Assembly: GCA_003165095.1 (NCBI GenBank) | Contig: PLSH01000104.1 | Coordinates: forward strand, 1-12,651 | Source of the DNA: Acidobacteriaceae bacterium | Lineage (GTDB): Bacteria > Acidobacteriota > Terriglobia > Terriglobales > Acidobacteriaceae | DNA: 12,651 bases | Direction of reading: 5' to 3' | Made by a program: the position numbers and the translations under genes | Notes under the pieces: generated by a model | What the model was told of the DNA's origin: nothing | What the model saw: only the letters and a program-made list of their open reading frames with translations | The model's database searches: none | Shown: positions 1 to 5,892 of the stretch, piece after piece | How the letters are laid out: the number at the start of each line of letters is the position of its first letter | Numbering within the stretch: position 1 is the stretch's first letter

Positions 1-29
1 CGGTTTCGGAAATAGTGAAGTAGCACGAG

Positions 30-115
30 AAACAGTGAAGGAGTGAAACAGTGAAGTAGTGAACGAGAAAAATGCGCGTTGTTCACTTATTCACTATTTC
101 ACTTATTCACTTTTC
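30..115. repeat. Octamer-built inverted repeat upstream of rpmG
   Basis: Degenerate 8-nt tandem words of the type CAGTGAAG/GAGTGAAA/TAGTGAAC run through about 30-64 and reappear inverted at about 81-115. The core arms are 43-64 and 81-102: 22 nt, 19 complementary positions, 16-nt loop. The repeat ends just before the ribosome binding site of rpmG (GGAAGGA, 121-127). Its architecture matches the inverted repeats found in four other spacers of this window, although the word differs. Whether it acts as DNA or RNA cannot be told from the sequence. Confidence 0.7.
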
Positions 116-133
116 CCATCGGAAGGATTTGAA

Positions 134-283
134 ATGCGGGAAATTGTCACATTGCAGTGCACTGAATGCAAGGAGCGGAACTACTCGACGACCAAGAACA
201 AAAAGACGACCACCGGCCGTCTCGAGTTCAAGAAGTTCTGTAACCGCTGCCGCAAGCACCAGGTGCACAAGGAAACGAAGTAG
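134..283 (+). CDS. rpmG: 50S ribosomal protein L33
   Basis: The gene encodes ribosomal protein L33, a small protein of the large subunit near the E site. The product is 49 residues, normal for the family. It carries the zinc-binding 'C+' pattern: CTEC at residues 9-12 and CNRC at 36-39, around the typical TTKNKK and FKKFC segments. The start at 134 is chosen because GGAAGGA (121-127) lies 6 nt upstream and because known L33 proteins begin with a short M-R-E-I/V segment. The same frame is open back to 59, but those extra residues are encoded by the low-complexity repeat and are not L33-like. The gene leads the rpmG-tRNA-Trp-secE-nusG-rplK order common to many bacteria. A C+ form implies zinc dependence; a C- paralogue elsewhere in the genome is possible but not visible here. 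Confidence 0.96.
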   Translation: MREIVTLQCTECKERNYSTTKNKKTTTGRLEFKKFCNRCRKHQVHKETK

Positions 284-293
284 AGCAGAGAAC

Positions 294-376
294 AGGGACC
301 AGGGATTAGGGACTAGGAAATGCAAACCCAACGCGGCGATGCAAATCCATTCCCTATTCCCTAGTCGCTAGTCCCT
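294..376. repeat. Heptamer-built inverted repeat between rpmG and tRNA-Trp
   Basis: Arms at 294-322 and 348-376 are 29 nt each with 24 complementary positions and a 25-nt loop. The arms consist of degenerate heptamers such as TAGGGAC and TAGGGAA. The 3' arm ends 7 nt before the first base of the tRNA, so in a precursor transcript a long hairpin would abut the tRNA 5' end. The mismatches include C.A, G.G and C.T, so they do not preferentially preserve + strand RNA pairing. Confidence 0.75.
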
Positions 377-383
377 CGCTTTC

Positions 384-459
384 AGGGGCGTAAGCTCAAC
401 GGTTAAACTGTCGGTCTCCAAAACCGAACTTGGGGGTTCGAATCCCTCCGCCCCTGCCA
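384..459 (+). tRNA. trnW: tRNA-Trp (CCA anticodon)
   Basis: A complete cloverleaf can be folded. The acceptor stem is AGGGGCG (384-390) with CGCCCCT (449-455). The anticodon stem TCGGT/ACCGA encloses loop CTCCAAA (416-422), with anticodon CCA at 418-420. The T arm is GGGGG-TTCGAAT-CCCTC (432-448). The discriminator is G456 and CCA is genomically encoded at 457-459. The D stem AGCT/AACT (393-396, 406-409) has one C.A mismatch. The CCA anticodon decodes UGG, so this is the tryptophan tRNA. Its place between rpmG and secE is the classic position for trnW, and it is probably cotranscribed with its neighbours and then cut out. Confidence 0.96.
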
Positions 460-481
460 GATCGAGAACGATGAGCACCGA

Positions 482-580
482 ACAGCGGGCAGTGAACAGT
501 GGGCAGCGGGGAATCGGCCGGGAAGGCGAAACAGCTCGGGCCAGAACGGAAAGAGCTGACCACTGATCACTGACCACTGA
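482..580. repeat. Heptamer-built inverted repeat between tRNA-Trp and secE
   Basis: Arms at 482-507 and 555-580 are 26 nt each with 21 complementary positions; the loop is 508-554. The 3' arm reads as heptamers of the CAGTGGT/CAGTGAT type on the opposite strand. It ends at 580, directly against the purine-rich ribosome binding site of secE (GAAGGAA, 581-587). If folded in mRNA the stem would border, and might limit access to, the secE start region. Confidence 0.75.
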
Positions 581-594
581 GAAGGAATGGAAGC

Positions 595-879
595 ATGGCA
601 ACAAAAACAGCATTGATGGACGGCGACGGCCAGCGCAAGAAACAAGGGCCGAAGTTTTACGACGGGGTCGTCGGCCGATGGATCGAATTCACCAGCTTTC
701 TCAGCGATGTGCGCGCCGAGATGCGCAAGGTGGTTGCGCCCTCGTACAAGGAAGTGCGGGCAACCACCGGGGTAGTCATTGTCGCCGTGATGCTCTTCGG
801 TGTGTTCTTCTTTTTGGTGGACTGGATCTTCAGAGTCGGCGTAAACAGCTTGCTCGGCAAGCTGGGTGGGCTTCAATAG
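595..879 (+). CDS. secE: Preprotein translocase subunit SecE
   Basis: SecE is the small essential subunit of the SecYEG protein-conducting channel in the inner membrane; it clamps SecY. The 94-residue product has the short single-span form usual outside the enterobacteria. A charged cytoplasmic N-terminus of about 35 residues precedes the conserved amphipathic segment (residues 36-58, DVRAEMRKVVAPSYKEVRAT). One transmembrane helix follows at about 58-78. Most bacteria have P-T-R/W-x-E after the KVVWP motif; here it reads A-P-S-Y-K-E, a mild variant. The ATG is preceded by GAAGGAA (581-587) at 7-nt spacing. It sits between trnW and nusG, as is standard, with 21 nt to nusG, so the two are almost certainly one transcript. 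Confidence 0.95.
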   Translation: MATKTALMDGDGQRKKQGPKFYDGVVGRWIEFTSFLSDVRAEMRKVVAPSYKEVRATTGVVIVAVMLFGVFFFLVDWIFRVGVNSLLGKLGGLQ

Positions 880-900
880 CAGTCTGGAAACGAGAACAGA

Positions 901-1542
901 ATGGCAGATGAGTTAGAACAACCCGCGCAGGCGCAGGGAGCCGGAGCATCCGGCCCACCCGAACCGCCGGCTCCGCCCGTCGAAGGCGAGTCGCGGCCGG
1001 AGAAAAATCCGAACTTCAAGTGGTACATCCTGCACGCCTACTCGGGCTTTGAGCGCAAGGTGCGCGAGTCCATCGAGAGCCGCGTGCAGGCCTTCGGCCT
1101 CAAAGACAGGGTCGGCCGCGTCATGATTCCTACCGAGCCCGTGACAGAGATCGTCAACGGCAAAAAGCGTACCGTGGAGCGGGTCTTCCTCCCCGGCTAC
1201 GTCCTGGTGGAGATGGAGCTCGACAACAACCTTTGGCACGTCCTCAAGGACACCCCCAAGGTCACCGGTTTTCTGGGCACTGGCGACAAGCCGGTGGCGC
1301 TCTCAGAAGAGGAAGTCAGTTCCATCCTCTTCCGCAGCGAAACCGCCAAGGACAAGCCGCGGCTCAAAATCAAGTTTGAAAAAAGCGAGCAGGTCCGCAT
1401 CACCGATGGGCCGTTCGCAAACTTCAACGGCGTGGTGGACGAAATCAATGAAGATCGCGAGACCATGAAGGTCATGGTCACCATCTTCGGACGTTCCACC
1501 CCGGTCGAGCTGGAGTTCAGCAAGGTGGAAAAGATTGAGTAG
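901..1542 (+). CDS. nusG: Transcription termination/antitermination factor NusG
   Basis: NusG binds RNA polymerase across the cleft, suppresses backtracking and couples transcription to the ribosome or Rho. The 213-residue product contains a full NGN domain from W41 (WYILHAYSGFERKV) to about 135, including the conserved FLPGYVLVEM segment at 96-105. A C-terminal KOW domain runs from about 163 to 212 (VRITDGPFANFNGVVDEI at 165-182). Residues 1-40 form an extra Ala/Pro/Glu-rich, probably disordered tail that E. coli NusG (about 181 residues) lacks. The ATG at 901 is the only start that includes this tail, and no clear Shine-Dalgarno is visible, only GGAAACGAG at 887-895. A later start is not supported, because no Met or Val start occurs before the NGN domain with a better site. 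Confidence 0.95.
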   Translation: MADELEQPAQAQGAGASGPPEPPAPPVEGESRPEKNPNFKWYILHAYSGFERKVRESIESRVQAFGLKDRVGRVMIPTEPVTEIVNGKKRTVERVFLPGYVLVEMELDNNLWHVLKDTPKVTGFLGTGDKPVALSEEEVSSILFRSETAKDKPRLKIKFEKSEQVRITDGPFANFNGVVDEINEDRETMKVMVTIFGRSTPVELEFSKVEKIE

Positions 1543-1560
1543 TCGAAGTCTCTGGCTATT

Positions 1561-1685
1561 AGCTTTCAGCTTCTAGCCGGCCCGGTCATCTAGCAGCCGC
1601 CGGTTGCGAGCGAACACTGAGATTTCGGCACCAAAATTCGAATCGGAAAAACCAGCTGAGCGCTAAGAGCTAGAAGCTCGAAGCT
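1561..1685. repeat. Heptamer-built inverted repeat between nusG and rplK
   Basis: The core arms 1561-1577 and 1669-1685 are 17 nt with 15 complementary positions (one T.G, one C.C) and a 91-nt loop. Read on the opposite strand, the 3' arm is a heptamer series AGCTTCG-AGCTTCT-AGCTCTT. The 3' arm ends 5 nt before the rplK ribosome binding site (GAAGGAA, 1691-1697). It is the weakest member of the spacer-repeat family in this window but has the same layout. Confidence 0.65.
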
Positions 1686-1703
1686 GGTACGAAGGAACAA
1701 ACA

Positions 1704-2141
1704 ATGGCACCTCCAAAGAAAATCACCGGCTACGTCAAATTGCAGATCGAGGCCGCCAAGGCTACGCCCGCGCCCCCGGTCGGGCCCGCGCTCGGCCAGG
1801 CGCAGGTCAACATCATGGAGTTCTGCAAGCAGTTCAACGCGCGCACGCAGAACAAGGAGATGGCCGGCCTCACCATTCCGGTCGTTATTACGGTCTACGC
1901 TGACCGCAGCTTCTCTTTCGTCACCAAAACGCCTCCCGCGGCAGTGCTGCTCAAAAAGGCCGCCGGAATCGCCAAGGGCTCCGGCACGCCAAACAAGGAG
2001 AAGATCGGCAAGGTGACTGCACTGCAGGTGCGCGAGATCGCTACCCAGAAAATGCCGGACCTCAACGCCGCGTCGGTTGAGACCGCTATCCGCAGCATCA
2101 AGGGAACCGCCCGTTCCATGGGCATTGAAGTCGTGGCGTAA
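1704..2141 (+). CDS. rplK: 50S ribosomal protein L11
   Basis: L11 forms the base of the ribosomal stalk at the GTPase-associated centre and is needed for factor-dependent GTP hydrolysis and stringent-response signalling. The 145-residue protein has both family domains. The N-terminal domain carries the hallmark PPVGPALGQ at 24-32 followed by VNIMEF. The C-terminal rRNA-binding domain carries [14 protein letters not shown] at 75-88 and the TARSMGI ending. The start is supported by GAAGGAA (1691-1697) 6 nt upstream. The usual downstream partner rplA is not adjacent: a terminator follows within 25 nt and rplA lies 7.4 kb away. Classical L1 feedback on a shared rplK-rplA mRNA therefore cannot work here in its usual form. 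Confidence 0.97.
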   Translation: MAPPKKITGYVKLQIEAAKATPAPPVGPALGQAQVNIMEFCKQFNARTQNKEMAGLTIPVVITVYADRSFSFVTKTPPAAVLLKKAAGIAKGSGTPNKEKIGKVTALQVREIATQKMPDLNAASVETAIRSIKGTARSMGIEVVA

Positions 2142-2165
2142 GGGATGGGTGACAATTATATGATT

Positions 2166-2199
2166 AGCGGCCCTCGGAGTCGGGGGCCGCTTTTAGTTT
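2166..2199 (+). terminator. Rho-independent terminator after rplK
   Basis: AGCGGCCCTC (2166-2175) pairs along all 10 positions with GGGGGCCGCT (2182-2191) around a 6-nt loop, and TTTTAGTTTA follows. The single non-Watson-Crick pair is U.G in the + transcript and would be A.C in the opposite transcript, which favours the + direction. It lies 24 nt past the rplK stop and would end the rpmG-to-rplK transcript. Confidence 0.85.
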
Positions 2200-2287
2200 A
2201 GGCGCCGATTGGTGCCTTCGAAATTGTGCTTGTACGTTTAGCGAACTCTGACGCACTCTCTCCATATCTTATGTGGAGGCGTACCCC

Positions 2288-3355
2288 GTGTTCGAATCCG
2301 TGACGCAAGAAAGTTCGTTCTGGGAAGGTCTAACTCGCTTCTACAGATCAAATCCGCCATGGAAATCGCTGTTCGTGACTGCTGCGTTCCTTAATCTTGG
2401 CGTGGCATTTTCTTGCGTGGCAGCGACAATCTTCACGTCAGGGTCGGATTCACAGCTTCCTAGCTGGGCTACCGTTGAGGCGGAGTGGATCCCGCTGTCC
2501 TTCGCAGTCGCTATCGGCGCGTGGATTATTGTGAGGCGCAAGAAAGAGTTAACGGCAAGCCAGGCGCTCGCGGAAGATTCACGCCGGCCAATTCTTTATC
2601 TTCGTCCCTTCAAGGCGGATACTTCAAGGGTCATTTCGGCGCACCCATTGGATTTGTTTATTGCCGTCCTATCCATCTGCATTTTCGCGACGCTTGGCAG
2701 TCCGGCAATCCCGCCAAGCTTCCTCAAACGCCAGTCGAATCTTCGAAGGGCGGAGGAACTGATAGTCGATCCATTGAAGGATCTGGGGCCCGTGATTGCG
2801 ATCGGTAGGCCGGGAACGCGAAAAAATCCGGTTGGGGCAGCTCGGCTCCAGGTTGACGATGGCGATTGGCAGGCTGTCGTGGGATCGCTGATGGACAGGT
2901 CGCAATTAATTGTGAAGTATGCGGGGACCACTCCCGGTTTCCGATGGGAAATTGAGCGAACATTCCGGTCTAAAACCTTTGTACCTACACTCATCTTCTT
3001 GCCGTTGCATGCGAGTGAAAAGATGCTTCATGATTTTGCACGGATCATGAAAGAGGCCGCAGGATTCGACTTTTCAGAACCCCTCAAACTCTACCGCCTT
3101 CTGTATTTTCCGCGCGCCGATAGGGTTCAGATGGTCAAAGACGGTGATAGCGAGAGCCAGCGGAGCCTTGCGGAGATGAATCCCTTCCTGCCCAGTCTGG
3201 CTCAGATTATGGACAAAATCCGGCCCGGCTGGTCGGCCATTTATTCTGCACAAGCCATCAGCGATAGACGATCACGACTCCGCAGCCGCCTGCGTTTCAT
3301 GGGCATAACAGCCATAATGGTTTCAGCATTCTTCCTGCGCGCGTGTTCCAAATGA
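2288..3355 (+). CDS. Membrane-anchored protein of unknown function with LYLRPF / GRPG / WEIE motifs
   Basis: I do not recognise a named function. From the GTG at 2288 the product has 355 residues. It has two N-terminal membrane helices (about 27-51 and 67-83), a possible third hydrophobic stretch (about 122-140), a long soluble part, and a C-terminal hydrophobic segment in the last 20 residues. The soluble part contains LYLRPF (103-108), GPVIAIGRPG (167-176), GAARLQVDDGDW (183-194) and LIVKYAGTTPGFRWEIE (207-223). I recall this motif order from a widespread family of bacterial hypothetical membrane proteins. The end resembles a strand-loop-Glu layout of TIR/nucleotide-processing folds, but that is speculation. 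GGAGG at 2275-2279 sits 8 nt before GTG 2288, so this start is preferred to the in-frame GTG at 2273. GC content is low locally (26 of 60 bases at 2941-3000), unlike the ribosomal genes, which suggests a different history. Confidence 0.75.
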   Translation: MFESVTQESSFWEGLTRFYRSNPPWKSLFVTAAFLNLGVAFSCVAATIFTSGSDSQLPSWATVEAEWIPLSFAVAIGAWIIVRRKKELTASQALAEDSRRPILYLRPFKADTSRVISAHPLDLFIAVLSICIFATLGSPAIPPSFLKRQSNLRRAEELIVDPLKDLGPVIAIGRPGTRKNPVGAARLQVDDGDWQAVVGSLMDRSQLIVKYAGTTPGFRWEIERTFRSKTFVPTLIFLPLHASEKMLHDFARIMKEAAGFDFSEPLKLYRLLYFPRADRVQMVKDGDSESQRSLAEMNPFLPSLAQIMDKIRPGWSAIYSAQAISDRRSRLRSRLRFMGITAIMVSAFFLRACSK

Positions 3356-3412
3356 GAGCGATCATAGTCCAGTTTTTATCGACAAATGACGCGATTCATC
3401 AAACATTTTGGC

Positions 3413-3429
3413 AGAGGCGGACCGCCTCT
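3413..3429. other. Near-perfect 17-bp palindrome
   Basis: AGAGGCGG (3413-3420) and CCGCCTCT (3422-3429) are exact reverse complements around a single A. It lies 58 nt after the stop of the 2288-3355 gene. No T-run follows on either strand, so it is not a convincing intrinsic terminator. It could be a Rho-assisted 3' stem or a protein binding site. The rest of 3356-3496 shows nothing else I can name. Confidence 0.5.
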
Positions 3430-3496
3430 AAGTGGTTAATCAGGCGCTCGGATCTGCTAGCTTTCCAAAGGTGCACAGAGGGGATCGACAGGGCTA

Positions 3497-3531
3497 AAAA
3501 GGCCCTCCCTGGACACGGAGGACCTTTCTGC
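3497..3531 (-). terminator. Rho-independent terminator for the leftward transcript
   Basis: On the - strand an 11-position stem (3517-3527 with 3498-3508, loop 3509-3516) is followed by five U residues (complement of A3496-A3500). The one imperfect pair is G.U in the - strand RNA but C.A in the + strand RNA, which points to leftward transcription. It lies about 45 nt past the stop of the small ORF at 3576-3689 and would end that transcript, possibly together with the upstream VWA gene. Confidence 0.7.
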
Positions 3532-3575
3532 GTCTGCAGATGAATCCATTCGAGATCTGCTCGCTTAGTGCTGCT

Positions 3576-3689
3576 CTACTTCGGAAGCGGGGCCGGTGAA
3601 AACCCTTCGCGCTTGCGGCCAGGCTCTGGTTTCGGCTTCGGTTTAGGCGCTTTCTTAACTTCCTTTTTGCCTCTGTCTTTGTTTCCCAT
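3576..3689 (-). CDS. Lys/Pro-rich microprotein (37 residues), unknown function
   Basis: The ORF encodes a short, very basic peptide. It starts MGNKDRGKKEVKK, continues with an alternating K-P run (residues 14-23) and ends PAPLPK. Its composition is not that of a random frame: Lys or Arg make up over a third of it and there is no hydrophobic core. I have the impression of similar small 'MxNKDRxxKEKKKPKK' proteins in many bacterial genomes, but cannot confirm it here. An in-frame ATG 12 nt upstream (3701) would add MLAR. Neither start has a strong Shine-Dalgarno. A good terminator in the same direction lies just downstream (3497-3531), which supports this strand being transcribed. It follows the VWA gene by about 100 nt and may share its transcript. 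Function is unknown; a nucleic-acid-binding or disordered peptide would fit the charge. Confidence 0.5.
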   Translation of the reverse strand: MGNKDRGKKEVKKAPKPKPKPEPGRKREGFSPAPLPK

Positions 3690-3788
3690 GCGTGCAAGCA
3701 TGACACAAAAAGCCGCCCCTGAAAAGTCCGAATTGGCCTCCGCTGCCGCCTTGTTCCTTTAAAGAAAACCCCTGCCGCCCCGCAGTCC

Positions 3789-4739
3789 TCATTGAGTCGC
3801 TTCACTCGGCCTGTTTACAAATACCAGTTGCGGAGCAGTCACCTTGGCTTCCGGCGCGCTCGCCTTCAGCTTCAGGGTCTCCACCTCCGCCTTGCCCGGC
3901 AGCGCAGCGGCGAAGCGGAGCGCATACTGATTGCGCAGCCGGCGGCGTAGATCCTCAAAGTACGGCTGGAAAGAAATAGGGTTGGCATCTCCCTGCCAGT
4001 AGCCGTTGCCGCCCGTGGCCTGGGTTACCTCAGCCATCAGGTTCTGGCCGGCGCCGGTCTCGTATCCTGAGCTGCTTGCCCGGCCCTGGTCGTGCCAGTA
4101 CATTGAGTAAACGACCACTCCCGCGCGAACCGAGTCCGTGATCGCGGCCTGTACGTATGGATCGTCAGGATCAAAGCGCTGCGAATATTCATCCACGCCA
4201 TCGGTAATCATCACCACCGCGCGCCGCGCCCCGCGATCCTGCGACGGCCAGTGCTTCGACAGATCCGAAAGACAAAAATAAGGGCTGCCGTTCTCGCCCG
4301 CCGAGCCGCTCGGCAAGTGAAGCGCGCGCAGCGCCTGTGCCGGGTCCGCCGACAACGGGCTTGCCAGCACGGCGTTCCCGCCCTGCATATACGCTACGGC
4401 GAACTTCGCGTTACTCGGAATCTCCTTGGCGAAGTTTGCAATGTCGCTCAGTTGCTCGCCCAGGCTCGCCCGCGCTGACCCGTCGATCAGCAACACCAGC
4501 TCCAGGCGGCTGTCTGCGCCCTTCAGCGGCGTCCAGCCGGTAACGCTGGCCTCTTTGCCGGCCACCTTCACCTGCAACTGCCCCATCGTCACGTTCGCGT
4601 CCTGCTCCGCCGGATGCGCCGGCAAAACGGTCACGATCGCGTGCCCCTGTCCCTCCAAACTCCCCTTCTGCGAATGCGCCATCGCGCTCAGCAGCAACAC
4701 AGCGGCGGCCATCTGCAATGCAATGCCTGAATACTTCAT
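3789..4739 (-). CDS. Secreted von Willebrand factor A domain protein
   Basis: The 316-residue product begins with a signal peptide (MKYSGIALQMAAAVLLLSAM, probable cleavage near residue 21-23). It has one VWA domain from about 78 to 275 and no anchor, so it is probably periplasmic or secreted. VWA domains bind protein partners through a metal site. The first metal motif is degenerate: D86-G-S88-A-R90 replaces DxSxS at its last Ser. The later Asp of ITDGVDE (D180) is kept. The layout resembles the VWFA-related proteins common in Acidobacteria. ATG 4739 is preferred because a purine-rich GAAGGGGG site lies upstream and because it places the signal peptide at the N-terminus; the frame is open 63 nt further upstream without a sensible leader. 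The gene diverges from padR across a 134-nt region with overlapping promoter elements, so PadR may control both. The binding partner is unknown. Confidence 0.85.
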   Translation of the reverse strand: MKYSGIALQMAAAVLLLSAMAHSQKGSLEGQGHAIVTVLPAHPAEQDANVTMGQLQVKVAGKEASVTGWTPLKGADSRLELVLLIDGSARASLGEQLSDIANFAKEIPSNAKFAVAYMQGGNAVLASPLSADPAQALRALHLPSGSAGENGSPYFCLSDLSKHWPSQDRGARRAVVMITDGVDEYSQRFDPDDPYVQAAITDSVRAGVVVYSMYWHDQGRASSSGYETGAGQNLMAEVTQATGGNGYWQGDANPISFQPYFEDLRRRLRNQYALRFAAALPGKAEVETLKLKASAPEAKVTAPQLVFVNRPSEATQ

Positions 4740-4814
4740 CCAACTGCCCCCTTCGCGGCGCTGGTATCGAGGAAGGCTCCACAAACCAGTCCAGCGCACC
4801 ACGATTCCAACACG

Positions 4815-4845
4815 ATCTTAGACTTATTTAAATCTCTCTTGACAA
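4815..4845 (-). promoter_or_regulatory. Candidate promoter for the VWA gene
   Basis: On the - strand, TTGTCA (complement of 4840-4845, 5 of 6 to the -35 consensus) and TAAGAT (complement of 4815-4820, 4 of 6 to the -10 consensus) are separated by 19 nt. That spacing is long, so the match is moderate. The -35 box overlaps the -35 box of the divergent padR promoter and adjoins its palindrome. Confidence 0.4.
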
Positions 4846-4867
4846 CATACATTGCACTACATAGTAT
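4839..4867 (+). promoter_or_regulatory. Sigma70-type promoter of padR, probably leaderless
   Basis: TTGACA (4839-4844) is a perfect -35 box. A 17-nt spacer leads to TAGTAT (4862-4867), a 4 of 6 match to the -10 box. The expected transcription start, about 7 nt past the -10 box, falls on the GTG start codon of padR at 4874, leaving no room for a ribosome binding site. Confidence 0.75.
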
Positions 4868-4870
4868 GTT
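4844..4870. promoter_or_regulatory. Candidate PadR operator (autoregulatory palindrome)
   Basis: AACATAC (4844-4850) and GTATGTT (4864-4870) are exact 7-bp inverted arms around a 13-nt centre. A smaller nested palindrome ACATA-G-TATGT sits at 4859-4869. PadR-family repressors typically bind inverted ACAT/ATGT-containing sites over their own promoters. This site spans the region from the end of the -35 box through the -10 box of padR, and it also touches the -35 box of the divergent VWA promoter. Confidence 0.6.
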
Positions 4871-4873
4871 GCT

Positions 4874-5254
4874 GTGAAAGATTCGAGCCCTCCACCTTCC
4901 GAAAATACCGAAAAATGGGAGGTCCAGCTCCGCAAAGGATCGCTCGAGCTCGCCATCCTGGCCTCGCTCTGGAGCAACCGGCTTTACGGCCTCGAGATCC
5001 TGCGTCATCTCGAGAGCAATTCGGATCTGATCGTGGTCGAGGGCACAGTCTACCCGTTGCTGAGCCGCTTGCGTGCCCTCGGCCTGGTTGACTCCGAATG
5101 GGTTGAATCCGATTCCGGACATCCCCGGAAGTACTATCGCCTGACTCCGGCTGGCCGGCAGCGCGCCCTGGAGATGAGCCGTACCTGGACCCGTTTCTCA
5201 TCCAGCATGAACAATCTTCTCGCACCGTTGATCGGAGAGGAGAGGAAGGAATAG
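4874..5254 (+). CDS. PadR-family transcriptional regulator
   Basis: This is a 126-residue winged-helix DNA-binding protein of the PadR family, normally a dimeric repressor released by a small ligand or partner. Residues 20-92 form the winged helix: LRKGSLELAILASLW, then LYGLEILRHLE, the recognition helix GTVYPLLSRLRALGLV (57-72) and the wing GHPRKYYRLTPAG (82-94). A short C-terminal helix completes dimerisation. The start is tightly fixed. An in-frame TAG at 4862-4864 lies inside the -10 box, and the GTG at 4874 is the first start after it. No Shine-Dalgarno exists and the predicted transcript start coincides with the GTG, so the mRNA is probably leaderless. It is followed 2 nt later by the HAAS gene, a standard pairing. 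The ABC permease often found next to such pairs is absent here. Confidence 0.9.
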   Translation: MKDSSPPPSENTEKWEVQLRKGSLELAILASLWSNRLYGLEILRHLESNSDLIVVEGTVYPLLSRLRALGLVDSEWVESDSGHPRKYYRLTPAGRQRALEMSRTWTRFSSSMNNLLAPLIGEERKE

Positions 5255-5256
5255 CC

Positions 5257-5865
5257 ATGACCCTCCCGGCCGCTTCTCAAAAGGCTATCGACGCCTATCT
5301 TGCCGCCCTGCGCAAGCAACTGCGCGAGCTTTTGGATGAGGACTCCCGCGACATCGTCGACGAGATCCGCGCTCATATCCTCGACAAGACCTCCGCCGAA
5401 GCGGAACCGGAGGATGTTGCGGCCACGCTCGCCGCGCTCGGCACGCCGCAGGAACTCGCCGGCCGCTACCGAACCGATGAACTCCTTGAGCGCGCTCGGC
5501 TCAGCCGCTCGCCCACTCTCGTTCTGCGCCGCATCCTCCGCTGGGTCATGCTCACCCTCATCGGGCTGATCGTCTTCCTCGTTTCAGGACTCGGCTATTG
5601 CGTCGGAGGAGTTCTGGTAGTCATCGCCCTGCTCAAGGCGCTCTTCCCGCGCCAAGCTGGCCTGAATATCGATTACGTACCGAATCAGTCCTTCTCGGCG
5701 GGCTTCGGAGCCGGCTCCGCTCCTCCACCCGGCCACGACCCGATCGGACTTTGGCTCATCCCCATCTGTCTCCTGCTCGGCGGAGGAATCTTGTTCCTCA
5801 CCTTCCGCTTCAGTGTCTGGAGCATACGCAAACTCCGCCGTCCGAAGGCTTTCACGCCCGCGTAG
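5257..5865 (+). CDS. HAAS-domain (DUF1700-like) membrane protein, PadR partner
   Basis: The 202-residue protein has an N-terminal HAAS-like helical domain (about 12-72) with EIRAHILDK at 36-44 and LAALGTPQELAGRYR at 58-72. The TPQELA element is typical of the family. Hydrophobic stretches follow at about 97-130 (one long or two short helices) and 163-184, with a Gly/Pro-rich loop between and a basic C-terminus. HAAS domains occur beside PadR regulators and are thought to act in membrane-linked signalling; the exact role is not established. The ATG lies 2 nt after the padR stop. The ribosome binding site (GAGAGGAAGGA, around 5241-5250) lies inside the padR coding end, so the two are translationally coupled. 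No third gene of the unit follows, because the next gene is on the other strand. Confidence 0.85.
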   Translation: MTLPAASQKAIDAYLAALRKQLRELLDEDSRDIVDEIRAHILDKTSAEAEPEDVAATLAALGTPQELAGRYRTDELLERARLSRSPTLVLRRILRWVMLTLIGLIVFLVSGLGYCVGGVLVVIALLKALFPRQAGLNIDYVPNQSFSAGFGAGSAPPPGHDPIGLWLIPICLLLGGGILFLTFRFSVWSIRKLRRPKAFTPA

Positions 5866-5892
5866 ATCGCCCAGTTACCCGCGCTCGTCCAC

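Noticed and set aside
1..120. CRISPR array from the regular short repeats
   Set aside because: Units are 8 nt, degenerate, with no spacers and no cas genes.
59..133. Upstream extension of rpmG to the ATG at 59
   Set aside because: The extra 25 residues are encoded by the inverted repeat and are not L33-like; a good ribosome binding site points to 134.
2273..2287. GTG 2273 as start of the unknown membrane protein
   Set aside because: The GGAGG at 2275-2279 lies inside it and fits GTG 2288; still possible if the site is not used.
3494..3805. A 103-residue - strand ORF overlapping the microprotein
   Set aside because: Its sequence is Arg-rich without pattern, it overlaps the terminator and the end of the VWA gene, and another frame gives a better small protein.
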